Positions 39,888 to 49,262 are shown, numbered from the stretch's first letter. The stretch: 64,000 nt of DNA from Actinomycetota bacterium (GCA_028697145.1 JAQVFR010000008.1:46602-110601); one strand, 5' to 3'. The notes: generated from the sequence alone by a model not told the origin. Made by a program: numbers and translations.

Positions 39888-42617
39888 TCAGATCGTGCTT
39901 ATACTGTATTCGATGCCCGCCATGGACTTACCTGTGAGGATACGCACCGCCGCCACCTTGTACTCCGGTATCTTGGCCACCGGGTCCAGGGCGGGATTCG
40001 TGAGCGCGTTGGCGGGAGACTCGCCGAAATGGAAGGGCACGAATACGACACCCTCTCCCACCTTCTCCGTTACCCTCGCCTCAAGCTTTATGGCGCCGCG
40101 ACGTGACTGCACGGCTACTTCCTGGCCTTCCTCCACCCCCAGCCTCTCGGCGTCGGCCGGATTCACCCATACCCTGTTGCGGGGCACCAACTCGTCCAGT
40201 TCCCTCACTCGCCGCGTCATGGTTCCGGTATGGTAGTGGGTAAGCAGCCTTCCCGTGGTCAGGATAAGCGGGTACTCCTCGTCGGGCATCTCGGCCGGCG
40301 GCTTGTACTCCACCGGGCTGAACAGGCCTTTTCCTTTGGTAAATTTTTCTATATGAAGGATGGGAGTTCCGGGGTGACCGGCGTCGGGGCACGGCCACGT
40401 GATCGCGCCTTCCTCCAGCCTGGCATACGAGACGCCGCCGTACGAAGGGGTAAGGGAGGCGATCTCATCCATCACCCGCGGCGCGGAGACGTCGCCCATG
40501 TCGTATTCGAGCCTGGAAGCGATCTGGGCGATGATCCAGGAATCGTCCCTCGCTTCCCCGGGCGGCTCGATCGCCTTGCGCACTCTCTGCACGCGGCGGT
40601 CGGTGTTGGTGAAGGTGCCTTCCTTCTCCGCGAAGGAGGCGGCGGGAAAAACCACGTCCGCGTAGCGGGCGGTCTCGGTGAGGAAGATATCCTGTACCAC
40701 AAGGAAATCCACCTTGTCGAGTGCTTCCTTCAGATGCTCCACGTCGGGGTCCGAGATGACCGGGTTTTCACCCATTATATACAGGACATCGATGTCCCCT
40801 TTGTGGGCTCCGTCCATCATCTCCATGAGGGTCAGGCCGGGGTTCCCCGGGAGGTAGTCGACGTCCCAGGCGTGCTCGAACCTGTCCCTGACCGCGGCGT
40901 CGGTCACGGGCTGGTAACCCGTGAAGACGTTGGGAAGCGCCCCCATGTCGCACGCACCCTGCACGTTGTTCTGGCCGCGCAGGGGGTTCACCCCCGCCCC
41001 CTCCTTGCCCAGGTTGCCCGTGAGCATGGCCAGGTTGGCCAGGGAGAGCACATTGTCGACACCGGTGGTGTGCTGGGTGATGCCCATGGCGTAGACGATG
41101 GCGGCGCTGTCCGCCGTGGCGAAGGTGCGAGCGGCGCGCCGGATGTCGTCCGCCTCGACGCCGCAGATCTCCGCGGCTCGCTCCGGCGTGTACTCCTCCA
41201 CCACCTTCTTGAACTCCTTGAAGCCCTCGCATCTTTCCCGGATGAACTCCTCGTCCTCCAGGCCCTCGGAGAGGATGACGTTCATCATGCCGTTGAGCAG
41301 GGCCACGTCGCTGCCCGGCCTGTGGCGCAGCCACTGCTGCGCGTAATAACAGAGGCGGATGTGGCGCGGCTCGGCCACGATGAGCTTGCAGTCGTCCCGC
41401 ATCACCGCCCGCTTGATGCGCAGGCCGACGATGGGATGTCCCTCGGTGGTATTCGATCCTATGGCCAGGATGCAGTCCGCTTCCTCCAGGTCCTCGATGG
41501 AGTTGGTCATGGCACCGCTCCCGAAAGCTGTCGCCAGACCGGCGACGGTGGAGCTGTGTCATAACCGGGCGCAGTGGTCCACATTGTTGGTGCCGACCAC
41601 CGCGCGGGCCAGTTTCTGCAGCAGGTAGTTCTCCTCGTTGGTGCACCGGGCGGAGGAAAGGAAGGCGATCGAGTCCGGGCCCTTGCCGTCCATGGCCTTC
41701 CTCAAATGTTTGGAGACGGTCTCCAGGGCTTCCTCCCAACCGGCCGGCACCAGCTCGCCGCCCTTGCGGATAAGCGGCCTGGTCAAGCGGTCCTCATGAT
41801 GCACGAAGGGATAACCGTAGCGCCCCTTCACGCACAGGTTGCCCTGGCCCGGGCCCACCATCACCGGTGACGACACCTCCACTATCTCGCCGTCGCGCAC
41901 GTGCAGGTCGAGCTGGCAGCCGCAGCCGCAATAGGGGCAGGTGGTCCTGACTTTCTCAACCTGCCATGTGCGCCCCTTGCCCTTGGAGGGTATGGAGATT
42001 ATAGCCCCGGTGGGGCAGGTGGAAACGCACTGGCCGCAGAACTCACACGGCGATTCCATCATCGGTTTGTTGTAGGGGATGCCGGGAACGGAATCGAAGC
42101 CCCGGTTGACGAAGTCGTATACACCCACGCCCTGCACCTCGCGGCAGATGCGGATACAGCGGCCGCACAGGATGCACTTGTCGTAGTCGCGCTCGATGAG
42201 GGGGTTGTCCGCAAGCACCTCGTAGTGGTGTTCCTCACCCCTGAAACGATGGTCCTTCACGCCGTACTCGTAGGCCAGGTCCTGCAGCTCGCAGTTGCCC
42301 GTGCTCTCGCAGGTCATGCAATCCTTGGGGTGGTCGGAGAGGATGAGCTCGAGGATGGTCCGCCTTATCCTCATGAGTTCATCGGTGGCGGTGCGCACCA
42401 CCATGCCGTCGGTCACCGTGGTATAGCAGGCCGGCAGGAGGCCCCTGGCCCCCTCCACCTCGACCAGGCAGATGCGGCAAGCCCCGTATGGCTCCATGCG
42501 CTGTTCGTTGCAGAGGCTGGGGATGCGCAGCCCGTTCTCGCGCGCCGCCTCCAGGATGGTGCGGTCGGAGGTGGTCTCGATATCCTTGCCGTCTATGTTC
42601 ATGTGGATCTTTTCCAT
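39888..42617 (-). CDS. fdhA: formate dehydrogenase catalytic subunit, selenocysteine-containing
   Basis: Reversibly reduces CO2 to formate at a Mo/W-bis-pyranopterin site, the entry to the methyl branch. About 909 residues if the in-frame TGA at 41559-41561 is read as selenocysteine (residue 353 from the ATG at 42617). Context HCARL-U-HSSTVAGL is exactly the family's Sec/Cys site. Order: a 2Fe-2S domain (C36, C47, C50, C64), a NuoG-type HPKDCMTC cluster, two 4Fe-4S ferredoxin motifs (CILCGRCIRIC, CEFCGQCVSTCP), CPYCGCGCQL, then the molybdopterin domains. A standard caller would split it at 41559. AGGTGG precedes the ATG; a GTG three codons earlier is possible. It follows nuoF by ten bases. 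Confidence 0.93.
41530..41561 (-). promoter_or_regulatory. SECIS-like element after the in-frame UGA of fdhA
   Basis: Read on the minus strand: UGA (41559-41561), 12 bases, then a perfect 6-bp stem GUCGCC/GGCGAC (41541-41546 with 41530-41535) closing the loop GGUCU. The short distance and the GGUCU loop resemble the E. coli fdhF SECIS, which SelB recognises. Confidence 0.8.
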
Positions 42618-42627
42618 CTCTACCACC

Positions 42628-44412
42628 TCATTCCGCGTAGATGGCCTCTTCCGGGCACCGGCTGAGGCACAGCTTGCAGCGAATACATGTGTCCGCGTCG
42701 ATGGAGTGGGGTTCCTTCTTCTCCCCCGAGATGGCCTCTACCGGGCAGACCTTGGCGCAGGCGCCGCACCCGGTACATATGTCCTCCCGGATGCGCAGGG
42801 TTATGAGGGCGGGGCATACCCCGGCCGTGCATTTCCCGCGGAGGATATGGTCCTCGTACTCGTCGCGGAAATATTTAAGGGTCGTGAGCACCGGGTTAGG
42901 GGCCGTCCCCCCCAGGGCGCACAGGCTGCCGGCCTTGATGTCCGCGGCCAGGACCTCCAGCCTCTCCATGTCCTCCGCCTCTCCCTCCCCCGCGCAGATG
43001 CGGGTGAGGATCTCCAGCATGCGCTTGGTGCCGATGCGGCAGGGCACGCACTTGCCGCAGCTCTCCTCCTGGGTGAAGGAGAGGAAGTAGCGGGCCAGGT
43101 CCACCATGCAGGTGGAGGAGTCGGCCACGATCATGCCGCCGGAGCCCATGATGGCCCCGGTGGCGGTGATGGCGTCGTAGTCCACCAGGGTGTCCAGGAG
43201 GCTGGCCGGAAGGCATCCTCCCGAGGGGCCTCCCATCTGCACCGCCTTGAACTCCTTCCCCTCCCGTACGCCGCCCCCGACGTCGAAGATCACCTGGCGC
43301 AGGGTGTAGCCCATGGGCACCTCCGCCAGGCCGCTGCGGCGCACCTTGCCGGCGAGGCAGAAGACCTTGGTCCCCTTGCTCTTCTCGGTTCCGACCGAGG
43401 CATACTTGTCGCCGCCTTTGGCGATGATCCAGGGGATGGCCGCCAGCGTCTCCACGTTGTTGATGTTGGTGGGCTTGCCCCACAGGCCTTCGTTGGCCGG
43501 GAAGGGCGGACGCGGCCGGGGCATGCCCCGCTTGCCCTCGATGGAGGCGATGAGGGCTGTCTCCTCGCCGCACACGAAGGCTCCCGCCCCCTTCTTTATC
43601 CTGATGTCGAAGTCCCAGTCGGTGCCGAAGATGCCCTTGCCCAGGAAGCCCATCTCGTGGCAGGCCGCGATGGCGATGTCCAGCCTCTTGAGGGCCAGGG
43701 GGTACTCGGCGCGGCAGTATATATATGCCTGGGTGGCCCCGATGGCGTATCCCGCGATGATCATGCCCTCGATGACGGAGTGCGGGTCGCCCTCCAGCAC
43801 GCTGCGGTCCATGAAGGCCCCGGGGTCCCCCTCGTCCGCGTTGCACACCAGGTATTTCTGGTCCCCCTTCGCCTTGCGCGCGAAGCCCCACTTGGTCCCG
43901 GTGGGGAATCCGGCGCCGCCTCGGCCCCTTATTCCGGACATCCCTACTTCGTCTATGGCCTCCTCGGGGGTCATGGAGTTAAGGACCTTGCGCGCCGCGT
44001 CATATCCGCCGGTGGCGATGTACTCCTCGATGCTCTCGGGGTTTATGTTGCCGCAGTTCCGCAGCACGATACGGTGCTGGTTGGAGAGGAAGTCGCCCTC
44101 TCCGGCGTCGGGGTCGTCCGAGCGGCGTACCACCCAGTCCTCTATGACCTCGCCCGCGGCCAGGGCCTCGAGGAGTTGTGGAACCCGCTTGGCGGTGAGG
44201 TCGCCGTAGACGACCGACTTCCCGTCCGCTTGCGTCACCTCGACGATGGGCTCCCTGAAACAGAACCCCATGCAGCCGGCTATGTCCAGGTAGGCGTCGT
44301 ACTTGCCCGTCGCCAGCTCGCTCTCCAGGGCCTCCTTGACCGCCGCCGCCCCGGCGGCGATGCCACAGGTCCCGTAGCCCAGCACCAGCTTGGTCTTGCC
44401 GTCCGTGCTCAT
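42628..44412 (-). CDS. nuoF: NuoF/HydB-type NADH-binding subunit
   Basis: A 594-residue flavoprotein. An N-terminal thioredoxin-like 2Fe-2S domain (GTCGIAAGAAAV ... GCMGFCFREP) is followed by the NuoF core: the FMN motif GRGGAGFPTGTKWG, the NAD motif NADEGDPGAFMDRS, and the 4Fe-4S block ESCGKCVPCRIGTKRM. The C terminus holds two 4Fe-4S motifs (CTGCGACAKVCP, CIRCKLCLSRCP). This three-part layout is that of HydB and NAD-linked formate dehydrogenase subunits, capable of NAD and possibly ferredoxin coupling. It overlaps nuoE by four bases and precedes fdhA by ten. Confidence 0.93.
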   Translation of the reverse strand: MSTDGKTKLVLGYGTCGIAAGAAAVKEALESELATGKYDAYLDIAGCMGFCFREPIVEVTQADGKSVVYGDLTAKRVPQLLEALAAGEVIEDWVVRRSDDPDAGEGDFLSNQHRIVLRNCGNINPESIEEYIATGGYDAARKVLNSMTPEEAIDEVGMSGIRGRGGAGFPTGTKWGFARKAKGDQKYLVCNADEGDPGAFMDRSVLEGDPHSVIEGMIIAGYAIGATQAYIYCRAEYPLALKRLDIAIAACHEMGFLGKGIFGTDWDFDIRIKKGAGAFVCGEETALIASIEGKRGMPRPRPPFPANEGLWGKPTNINNVETLAAIPWIIAKGGDKYASVGTEKSKGTKVFCLAGKVRRSGLAEVPMGYTLRQVIFDVGGGVREGKEFKAVQMGGPSGGCLPASLLDTLVDYDAITATGAIMGSGGMIVADSSTCMVDLARYFLSFTQEESCGKCVPCRIGTKRMLEILTRICAGEGEAEDMERLEVLAADIKAGSLCALGGTAPNPVLTTLKYFRDEYEDHILRGKCTAGVCPALITLRIREDICTGCGACAKVCPVEAISGEKKEPHSIDADTCIRCKLCLSRCPEEAIYAE

Positions 44413-44930
44413 TCTTCCGTCTCCCCGCCGCCGCCCCGGTACTTTTTGATGATCCTGCGGATATTCGCGGGCTTGAGCTTGCCGTGGGTGTCATCGTCCA
44501 CGATCATGATGGGCGACAGGGAACACGCCCCCACGCACATCACCGACTCCACCGTGAACTTCATATCCGGGGTGGTCTGGCCGTCCTTGATGCCCAGCAG
44601 GTTCGATATCTCCTCGGAGATGAGCTCGGCTCCGGCCACGTGGCATGCCGTGCCGTGGCAGACGCGGATGAGGTGCTCCCCGATGGGCTCCAGCCTGAAC
44701 TGGGTGTAGAAGGTGGCAACGCCGTAAACCTGGCTCAACTGGTAGCCGGCTTCCCTGGCCAATGCTCGCATGACCCTCTCATCGAGGTAGCCGTAAGCCT
44801 CCTGGGCGTCCTGGAGCAGGGGGATGAGCGCCCCTCTCTCCCCGCTGTACCTTTCCAGGATCTCCTCCAGGGGAGCCAGGTCATCCGGGTCCGCAAAGCG
44901 TTGTTTGCACTGACAGGCTGCGTCATTCAT
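44409..44930 (-). CDS. nuoE: NuoE/HydC-type 2Fe-2S subunit
   Basis: 173 residues from the ATG at 44930, which follows GGGAGAAGGAA. The thioredoxin-like 2Fe-2S fold is shown by VCHGTACHVAGA and, further on, CVGACSLSP, giving the four cysteine ligands of the NuoE family. The helical part YGYLDERVMRALAREAGYQLSQVYGVATFY is typical. The gene precedes nuoF and fdhA, so the three make a soluble NAD(P)-linked formate dehydrogenase. The repeat at 44976-45014 sits upstream. Confidence 0.92.
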   Translation of the reverse strand: MNDAACQCKQRFADPDDLAPLEEILERYSGERGALIPLLQDAQEAYGYLDERVMRALAREAGYQLSQVYGVATFYTQFRLEPIGEHLIRVCHGTACHVAGAELISEEISNLLGIKDGQTTPDMKFTVESVMCVGACSLSPIMIVDDDTHGKLKPANIRRIIKKYRGGGGETEE

Positions 44931-44975
44931 TTCCTTCTCCCGTTTCCTCCCACTTATACGCCCGAAGGGCCGGAG

Positions 44976-45014
44976 CCCCAATTCCCATTACCTCGGACCA
45001 GCGCCCCTATCTAC
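44976..45014 (+). repeat. partial copy of the intergenic repeat family
   Basis: CCATTACCTCGGACCAGCGCC with a CCCCAATT lead-in matches the tail of the long repeats at 13868 and 63808, read on the opposite strand. It abuts and slightly overlaps the acsE stop codon. Confidence 0.5.
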
Positions 45015-45895
45015 AGCTCCAGATACGAATGCGCGTAGAGCGTCTCCTCCGTCAGCACGCGCCAGGTCTTCAGCAGTTTGATGGTGAGCGGATCGCTCTC
45101 GTCCACGGCCTCGCCCTTCACTATCTTCTCCACGATCTGGTATTCCTCGTTCTTGCCGATGATGCCCATGAGCTCCTCGTCGTTGGGATCGACGATCGCC
45201 GCCGTGAGGCCCTTGGCCATGAGCACAGCGAGAAGGGTGCGATTGATGAGGCTGCACAGCGACTCGTCCGGCACGCCGTTGGAGACGTTCGAGAGCCCGA
45301 CCACCGTGCCCGGAGCCGGGTCGAATTCCGCGAAGACGCCCTGCAGCATGTCCATGGCGTCCACGAGTGCGTGCACCTGGTCCTGGGTGACGCTGATGGG
45401 CAGGACGATGGGGTCGATGAGGATCTTTTCCATGGGGATGCCGTACTCCTGGGCGGCCATGAGGATGTTGTAGGCCACCTCCACCCTCTCGTCGGCGTCG
45501 CGCGGGACGTTGCCCTGGGCGTTGAGGGTGAGACCGACCACCCAAGCGTTATGCTCGACGGCCATGGGCATGAGCTTCTCTATACGCTCGGGCCCGGAGG
45601 AGATGGAGTTGATCATCACCTCGCCCTTCACCACTTCCAGCCCGGCCTTCATGGCGTCTATGTTCATGGTGTCCAGCGCCAGCGGCAGGTCGGTGACCTC
45701 CTGCACGGATTCCACCACGAACCGCATCTTCTCCGGGCCTTCCTTGGTAGCGGGACCCAGGTTTATGTCCAGCCAGCTGGCGCCGCCTTCCGCCTGCAAC
45801 AGGGCCATCTCCTGGATGGGCTTCTTGTCGCGGTCCTTGATGGCCGCCCCGATGGCCTTCATCATCACGTTGACCTTTTCACCGATGATCAGCAT
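45011..45895 (-). CDS. acsE: methyl-THF:corrinoid iron-sulfur protein methyltransferase
   Basis: Transfers the methyl group from methyltetrahydrofolate to the cobalt of the corrinoid Fe-S protein. The 294-residue TIM barrel is the pterin-binding type: MLIIGEKVNVMMKAIG at the N terminus, LDINLGPATKEGPEKM, INSISSGPERIEKLMPMA and VGLSNVSNGVPDESL, whose asparagine is the usual N5-protonating residue. The sequence is longer than Moorella AcsE by about 30 residues at the C terminus. It overlaps the upstream lipA by 17 bases. Confidence 0.93.
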   Translation of the reverse strand: MLIIGEKVNVMMKAIGAAIKDRDKKPIQEMALLQAEGGASWLDINLGPATKEGPEKMRFVVESVQEVTDLPLALDTMNIDAMKAGLEVVKGEVMINSISSGPERIEKLMPMAVEHNAWVVGLTLNAQGNVPRDADERVEVAYNILMAAQEYGIPMEKILIDPIVLPISVTQDQVHALVDAMDMLQGVFAEFDPAPGTVVGLSNVSNGVPDESLCSLINRTLLAVLMAKGLTAAIVDPNDEELMGIIGKNEEYQIVEKIVKGEAVDESDPLTIKLLKTWRVLTEETLYAHSYLEL

Positions 45896-46847
45896 ATCTT
45901 TCCTCCTCCTTGATCAAGCCTGTGGCCGACGCTGCGGCCCACTGTATTTCCTGCTTATGCAAAAGCTCCCTCGCCCGGTAGGAACTGCGCACGAAAGGCG
46001 CGGAAGCGACCACGGGGATGCCCGCTTCCTCCGCCTCTCCGGCCAGCTCCTCGAACTCATGCGGGGTGAGGAACCTCTCAACCCTCAGTTGCTCCCTGGA
46101 AGGGCGCAGGTACTGCCCGATGGTGAGCATATCACACCCGGCTTCCGCCAGGTCCCGGAAAAGGCGCCTGAGCTGGGGACGCGTTTCCCCCAAGCCCACC
46201 ATCAGCCCGCTCTTCTTCCCCACGTGCGGCGCGATTTCCCCGGCCGCCCGCAGCAAACCCAGCGAGCGGTGATAATCCGCCCGCGGGCGCACCCCCGGGT
46301 AGAGCTCCTCCACCGTCTCCAGGTTGTGGTTGAAGACGTCGGGCTCAGCGTCCAGTACCGCCCTGAGCGCTTCCTCGTCCCCCTGGAAATCCGGCGTCAG
46401 GACCTCGACCGTCGCCCCCGGCAGCCGCCTTTTCACCTCTCGTATGACGGCTGCGAAGTGGGCTGCCCCTCCGTCCGGGAGGTCGTCACGGGTCACGCTG
46501 GTCATGACGACGTGCTCGAGCTCCATCCTCTCCGCCGCCGCTGCCACCCTGCCCGGCTCCTCCGCGTCCACCTCGTGCGGAACCCCCTTCGCCACCGAGC
46601 AGAAGGCGCAATCCCGCGAACAGACCTCGCCCAGGAGCATGAAGGTGGCGGTACGGTTGGAATAACATTCCATGCGGTTGGGACACTTGGCGCTTTCACA
46701 CACGGTGTGCAGGCTCAGACCGCGCAGGATACCGTCAACCTCGTGCAGGTTGCGACCAGCGCGCACGGGCCGATGCAGCCAGCGCGGCATGCGTTCGTCG
46801 TAATGCCTCTCGCGGCGCTCCTCGGGTTCGTGTCCCTTCTCCATCAC
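45879..46847 (-). CDS. lipA: lipoyl synthase
   Basis: A radical-SAM enzyme inserting sulfurs into octanoyl groups, needed for GcvH and other lipoyl proteins. The 322-residue protein has the auxiliary cluster motif CESAKCPNRMEC and the radical-SAM motif CSRDCAFC, together with the C-terminal SYRARELL segment. GTG at 46847 is immediately followed by an ATG, either of which may be the start. It is an unusual guest in a Wood-Ljungdahl cluster, coupled to acsE by overlap. It serves the H protein encoded about 30 kb away. Confidence 0.95.
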   Translation of the reverse strand: MMEKGHEPEERRERHYDERMPRWLHRPVRAGRNLHEVDGILRGLSLHTVCESAKCPNRMECYSNRTATFMLLGEVCSRDCAFCSVAKGVPHEVDAEEPGRVAAAAERMELEHVVMTSVTRDDLPDGGAAHFAAVIREVKRRLPGATVEVLTPDFQGDEEALRAVLDAEPDVFNHNLETVEELYPGVRPRADYHRSLGLLRAAGEIAPHVGKKSGLMVGLGETRPQLRRLFRDLAEAGCDMLTIGQYLRPSREQLRVERFLTPHEFEELAGEAEEAGIPVVASAPFVRSSYRARELLHKQEIQWAAASATGLIKEEERYADHR

Positions 46848-46878
46848 TTCACTCCCGTACCGTTCTTCCCGGCTTCTA

Positions 46879-47913
46879 TCAACCGCGCAACCTCCGCGAC
46901 AGCTCCGCGGTCAGGGCATACGCTCTCTCCGCCTGCGCGGCCGAAACGCCCTCCAGCCCGCATGCCGGCGTGAACATGGCCCTCTCCAGGAGGAGGTCCC
47001 GCGGCACGCCTCGCGATACGAGCAGTTCGACCCCTCGCTCGAAACGGCGTGACAGGCTGTCCGCGTCCTCACCGTCGATATCCGGCTTGTTCACCGCGAG
47101 ACCCCAGGCCAGCACGCCGCCTTCTTGCAGGAAAGCGGCCAGTTCGTCCGGGTAAAGCGCCATGCTCTCCAGGTAACTGTAAGCATCGAAGTTGACCACC
47201 TGGACCCCCGCCTTGAAAAGCAGGGTCCAGTCGGTATTGCCGCAGCAATGGGCGCCGGTCAGGCAGGTCAGGCCCTCCGTGCACTGCCGCAGGGAATCCA
47301 CGACTCTCTCCGGGCTCACGCTCACCAGGGCTGACCCCACCGACACCAGGTAGGGCTCGTCGAAGAAGATGAGCACCTCCTCGGCCGCCCCGGTGTCCCT
47401 GAGGAAAGCCTCCATCCACCTCGCCTTGAGATTGAGGAGCTTGACCATGGCATCCGCCAGCTCGTCGTTGTACAGGATGGGGCGGTTGTTCTCATCGAGG
47501 ACGGTCAGCCCAAAGCTTATGGGCCCGGTCACCTGGCCCTTGAGAAGAGTATACCTGGTGCCCCCCTCCCTCACCCTGGCGGCGAAGGCGTACAGGCCCG
47601 CGGCGTGGTCCTCTCCCACGGCCATGGAAGTGTGATCCCCGTCCACGTACGCCCTGTATACCCCCTCTATCTCCGGCAGGAGGTCGCGTGAGGTATCACA
47701 ATAGACCTTTAGCCTTTCCGCGTCGATCACGACGCCCGGCAGGCCCTCGCTGTACTGGGCATACATGTTCTCACGGAAATCCCGGTGGGGCAGTTGGGGC
47801 CATACCGGCGCTTCAGTCAAGTGGCGCAAGGTCATGGCGCAGGCTTCTTCCGGATCCGTATGGGGAAGGCTGCCGATGGCCGTAGCCATCATGTGCGGTT
47901 CCCAGTTTCCCAT
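46879..47913 (-). CDS. MetE/UROD-like methyltransferase
   Basis: A 344-residue TIM-barrel protein in the uroporphyrinogen decarboxylase/cobalamin-independent methionine synthase superfamily. HCCG (in TGAHCCGNTDW) and ACG (in FTPACGLEG) near the end are candidate zinc ligands, as in MetE-type methyl acceptors. The N-terminal block ATAIGSLPHTDPEEA is also MetE-C-like. Homologues of this group occur in acetogen and methanogen methyl-transfer clusters. Methyl transfer between a corrinoid or folate and a thiol is inferred; the exact substrate is unknown. It lies 31 bases upstream of lipA. Confidence 0.8.
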   Translation of the reverse strand: MGNWEPHMMATAIGSLPHTDPEEACAMTLRHLTEAPVWPQLPHRDFRENMYAQYSEGLPGVVIDAERLKVYCDTSRDLLPEIEGVYRAYVDGDHTSMAVGEDHAAGLYAFAARVREGGTRYTLLKGQVTGPISFGLTVLDENNRPILYNDELADAMVKLLNLKARWMEAFLRDTGAAEEVLIFFDEPYLVSVGSALVSVSPERVVDSLRQCTEGLTCLTGAHCCGNTDWTLLFKAGVQVVNFDAYSYLESMALYPDELAAFLQEGGVLAWGLAVNKPDIDGEDADSLSRRFERGVELLVSRGVPRDLLLERAMFTPACGLEGVSAAQAERAYALTAELSRRLRG

Positions 47914-48331
47914 TACCTACCACCCACACCTCGATCTATAACCCGTCCGTCTCCGCACTTTCGCCTCTCTCCGTGACTCGCTGGCAGGGCTCACGTGTTG
48001 CCAAGAATGAGCCCTCACCCGCATATCAAGGCCAGCGACGCGTAGCGCTGTGGGCCATTATTAATACTGGCCCCGACCGCCATTACCTCAGACCGGCGTC
48101 TCTTCGAAGCGCAAGCGATCCCTCTGCATCACCGACCTCGAGTAGCCATCATCTCAGGCCAAAGATGGGCTAAAGGCCGTCAAGGCCTGACCCCGATTCC
48201 CTTTACTTACCGCCCGCGTTCGCTCTGTTCCCCGCAGGGTGGGGTCATTGGGGTCAGGATTTATCCTGACCCCAATCGCTACTACTTAGCACCCAGCGCC
48301 TCGATCCACAGATCGCACGTCTGCGCATGTG
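47914..48331 (+). repeat. repeat-rich intergenic region
   Basis: This 418-base gap holds at least three degenerate copies of the repeat tail (CATTACCTCAGACCGGCGTC at 48080-48099 is the clearest) and a hairpin at 48250-48273 with 11-bp arms and a TT loop (GGGGTCAGGAT/ATCCTGACCCC). A TGACTCGCTGGCAGGGCT stretch near 47974 recurs at 9502. I see no gene here. Confidence 0.55.
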
Positions 48332-49261
48332 CTACAGCTTGTTGATATCCACTCCGGCTTCGTCGAGTATCCGAGGCACCACGTCCTCTTTCCCGATGGC
48401 CATGATGTGCACGCCGTCGCAGAGCTTCTCGTCGATGCACTGCCTAATCTGGCGCGCCATGATCCTGACGCCGGTGTTCAGGGCCTCGCCCTTGGGGGCG
48501 TCCGCCATCTCCTTGACCAGGTCATCGGGCACGAACACGCCGGGGACGTTGGCGTTCATGTACTTGATGGCGCCCATGCTGGTGAGCAGCACCAGTCCCG
48601 CGCAGATCTTGACCTTGTCGTCGATCTTGCGGGCCTGTTCCATGAAACGCTTGAAGTTGTCCATGTCGTAGACGGCCTGGGTCTGGAACCACTGGGCCCC
48701 CGCCTCGATCTTCTTGGCGAACTTGATCATCTGGGGCTCGATCGGATGGGCTTCCGGGGTTACGATGGCGCCCTTGTAGAACTCCACGCCGCCCTTGAGC
48801 TCGTTGCCGCCGGAGTCCTTGCCCTCTTCCAGGTTGCGGATCATCTGCAGCAGCTGTACGCTCTCGCAGTCGAACACCGCCTTGGCCTCCTTGTGGTCGC
48901 CTACCGGGATGGAGTCCCCGGTGAGGCAGAGCACGCTGCGCACGCCGCGGGTGTATGCGAAGAGCAGGTCGGCCTCGATGGCGAGGCGGTTGCGGTCGCG
49001 GCAGGTGACCTGCAGGTTGGGCTCGCCGCCGTGCTCCAGTATGATCAGGGCCGTCCCCAGGGAGGGATAGCGCATCACCGAGGACTGGTTGTCGGTGATG
49101 TTCATGGCGTGCACCTTGTCTTTGAGCAGGTCGATGTGGTGGATCATCTCGTCGATGTCCGTCCCCTTGGGGGGCCCGATCTCTCCCGAGACCAGGAAGG
49201 TGCCGGACTCCATGACCTCCTTGATGCTCGGCTTGACGTGTTTCTCCAGGAGCATGGTCAT
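48332..49261 (-). CDS. metF: methylenetetrahydrofolate reductase
   Basis: Reduces methylene-THF to methyl-THF, the last folate step of the methyl branch. 309 residues from the ATG at 49261, one base after the metV stop and preceded by GGGGGGTGA. MetF-family motifs present are VSGEIGPPKGTD (catalytic glutamate), NITDNQSSVMRYPSL, VLCLTGDSIPVGDH and GAQWFQTQAVYD. MetF depends on MetV in acetogens, and metV-metF overlap here. The FAD-binding TIM barrel is the shorter form common in such organisms. Confidence 0.94.
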   Translation of the reverse strand: MTMLLEKHVKPSIKEVMESGTFLVSGEIGPPKGTDIDEMIHHIDLLKDKVHAMNITDNQSSVMRYPSLGTALIILEHGGEPNLQVTCRDRNRLAIEADLLFAYTRGVRSVLCLTGDSIPVGDHKEAKAVFDCESVQLLQMIRNLEEGKDSGGNELKGGVEFYKGAIVTPEAHPIEPQMIKFAKKIEAGAQWFQTQAVYDMDNFKRFMEQARKIDDKVKICAGLVLLTSMGAIKYMNANVPGVFVPDDLVKEMADAPKGEALNTGVRIMARQIRQCIDEKLCDGVHIMAIGKEDVVPRILDEAGVDINKL

Positions 49262-49262
49262 C

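Noticed and set aside
41559..41561. Stop codon splitting fdhA, suggesting a pseudogene
   Set aside because: The TGA falls exactly at the Sec/Cys position and is followed by a SECIS-like hairpin; both flanks are intact, so recoding is the better explanation.
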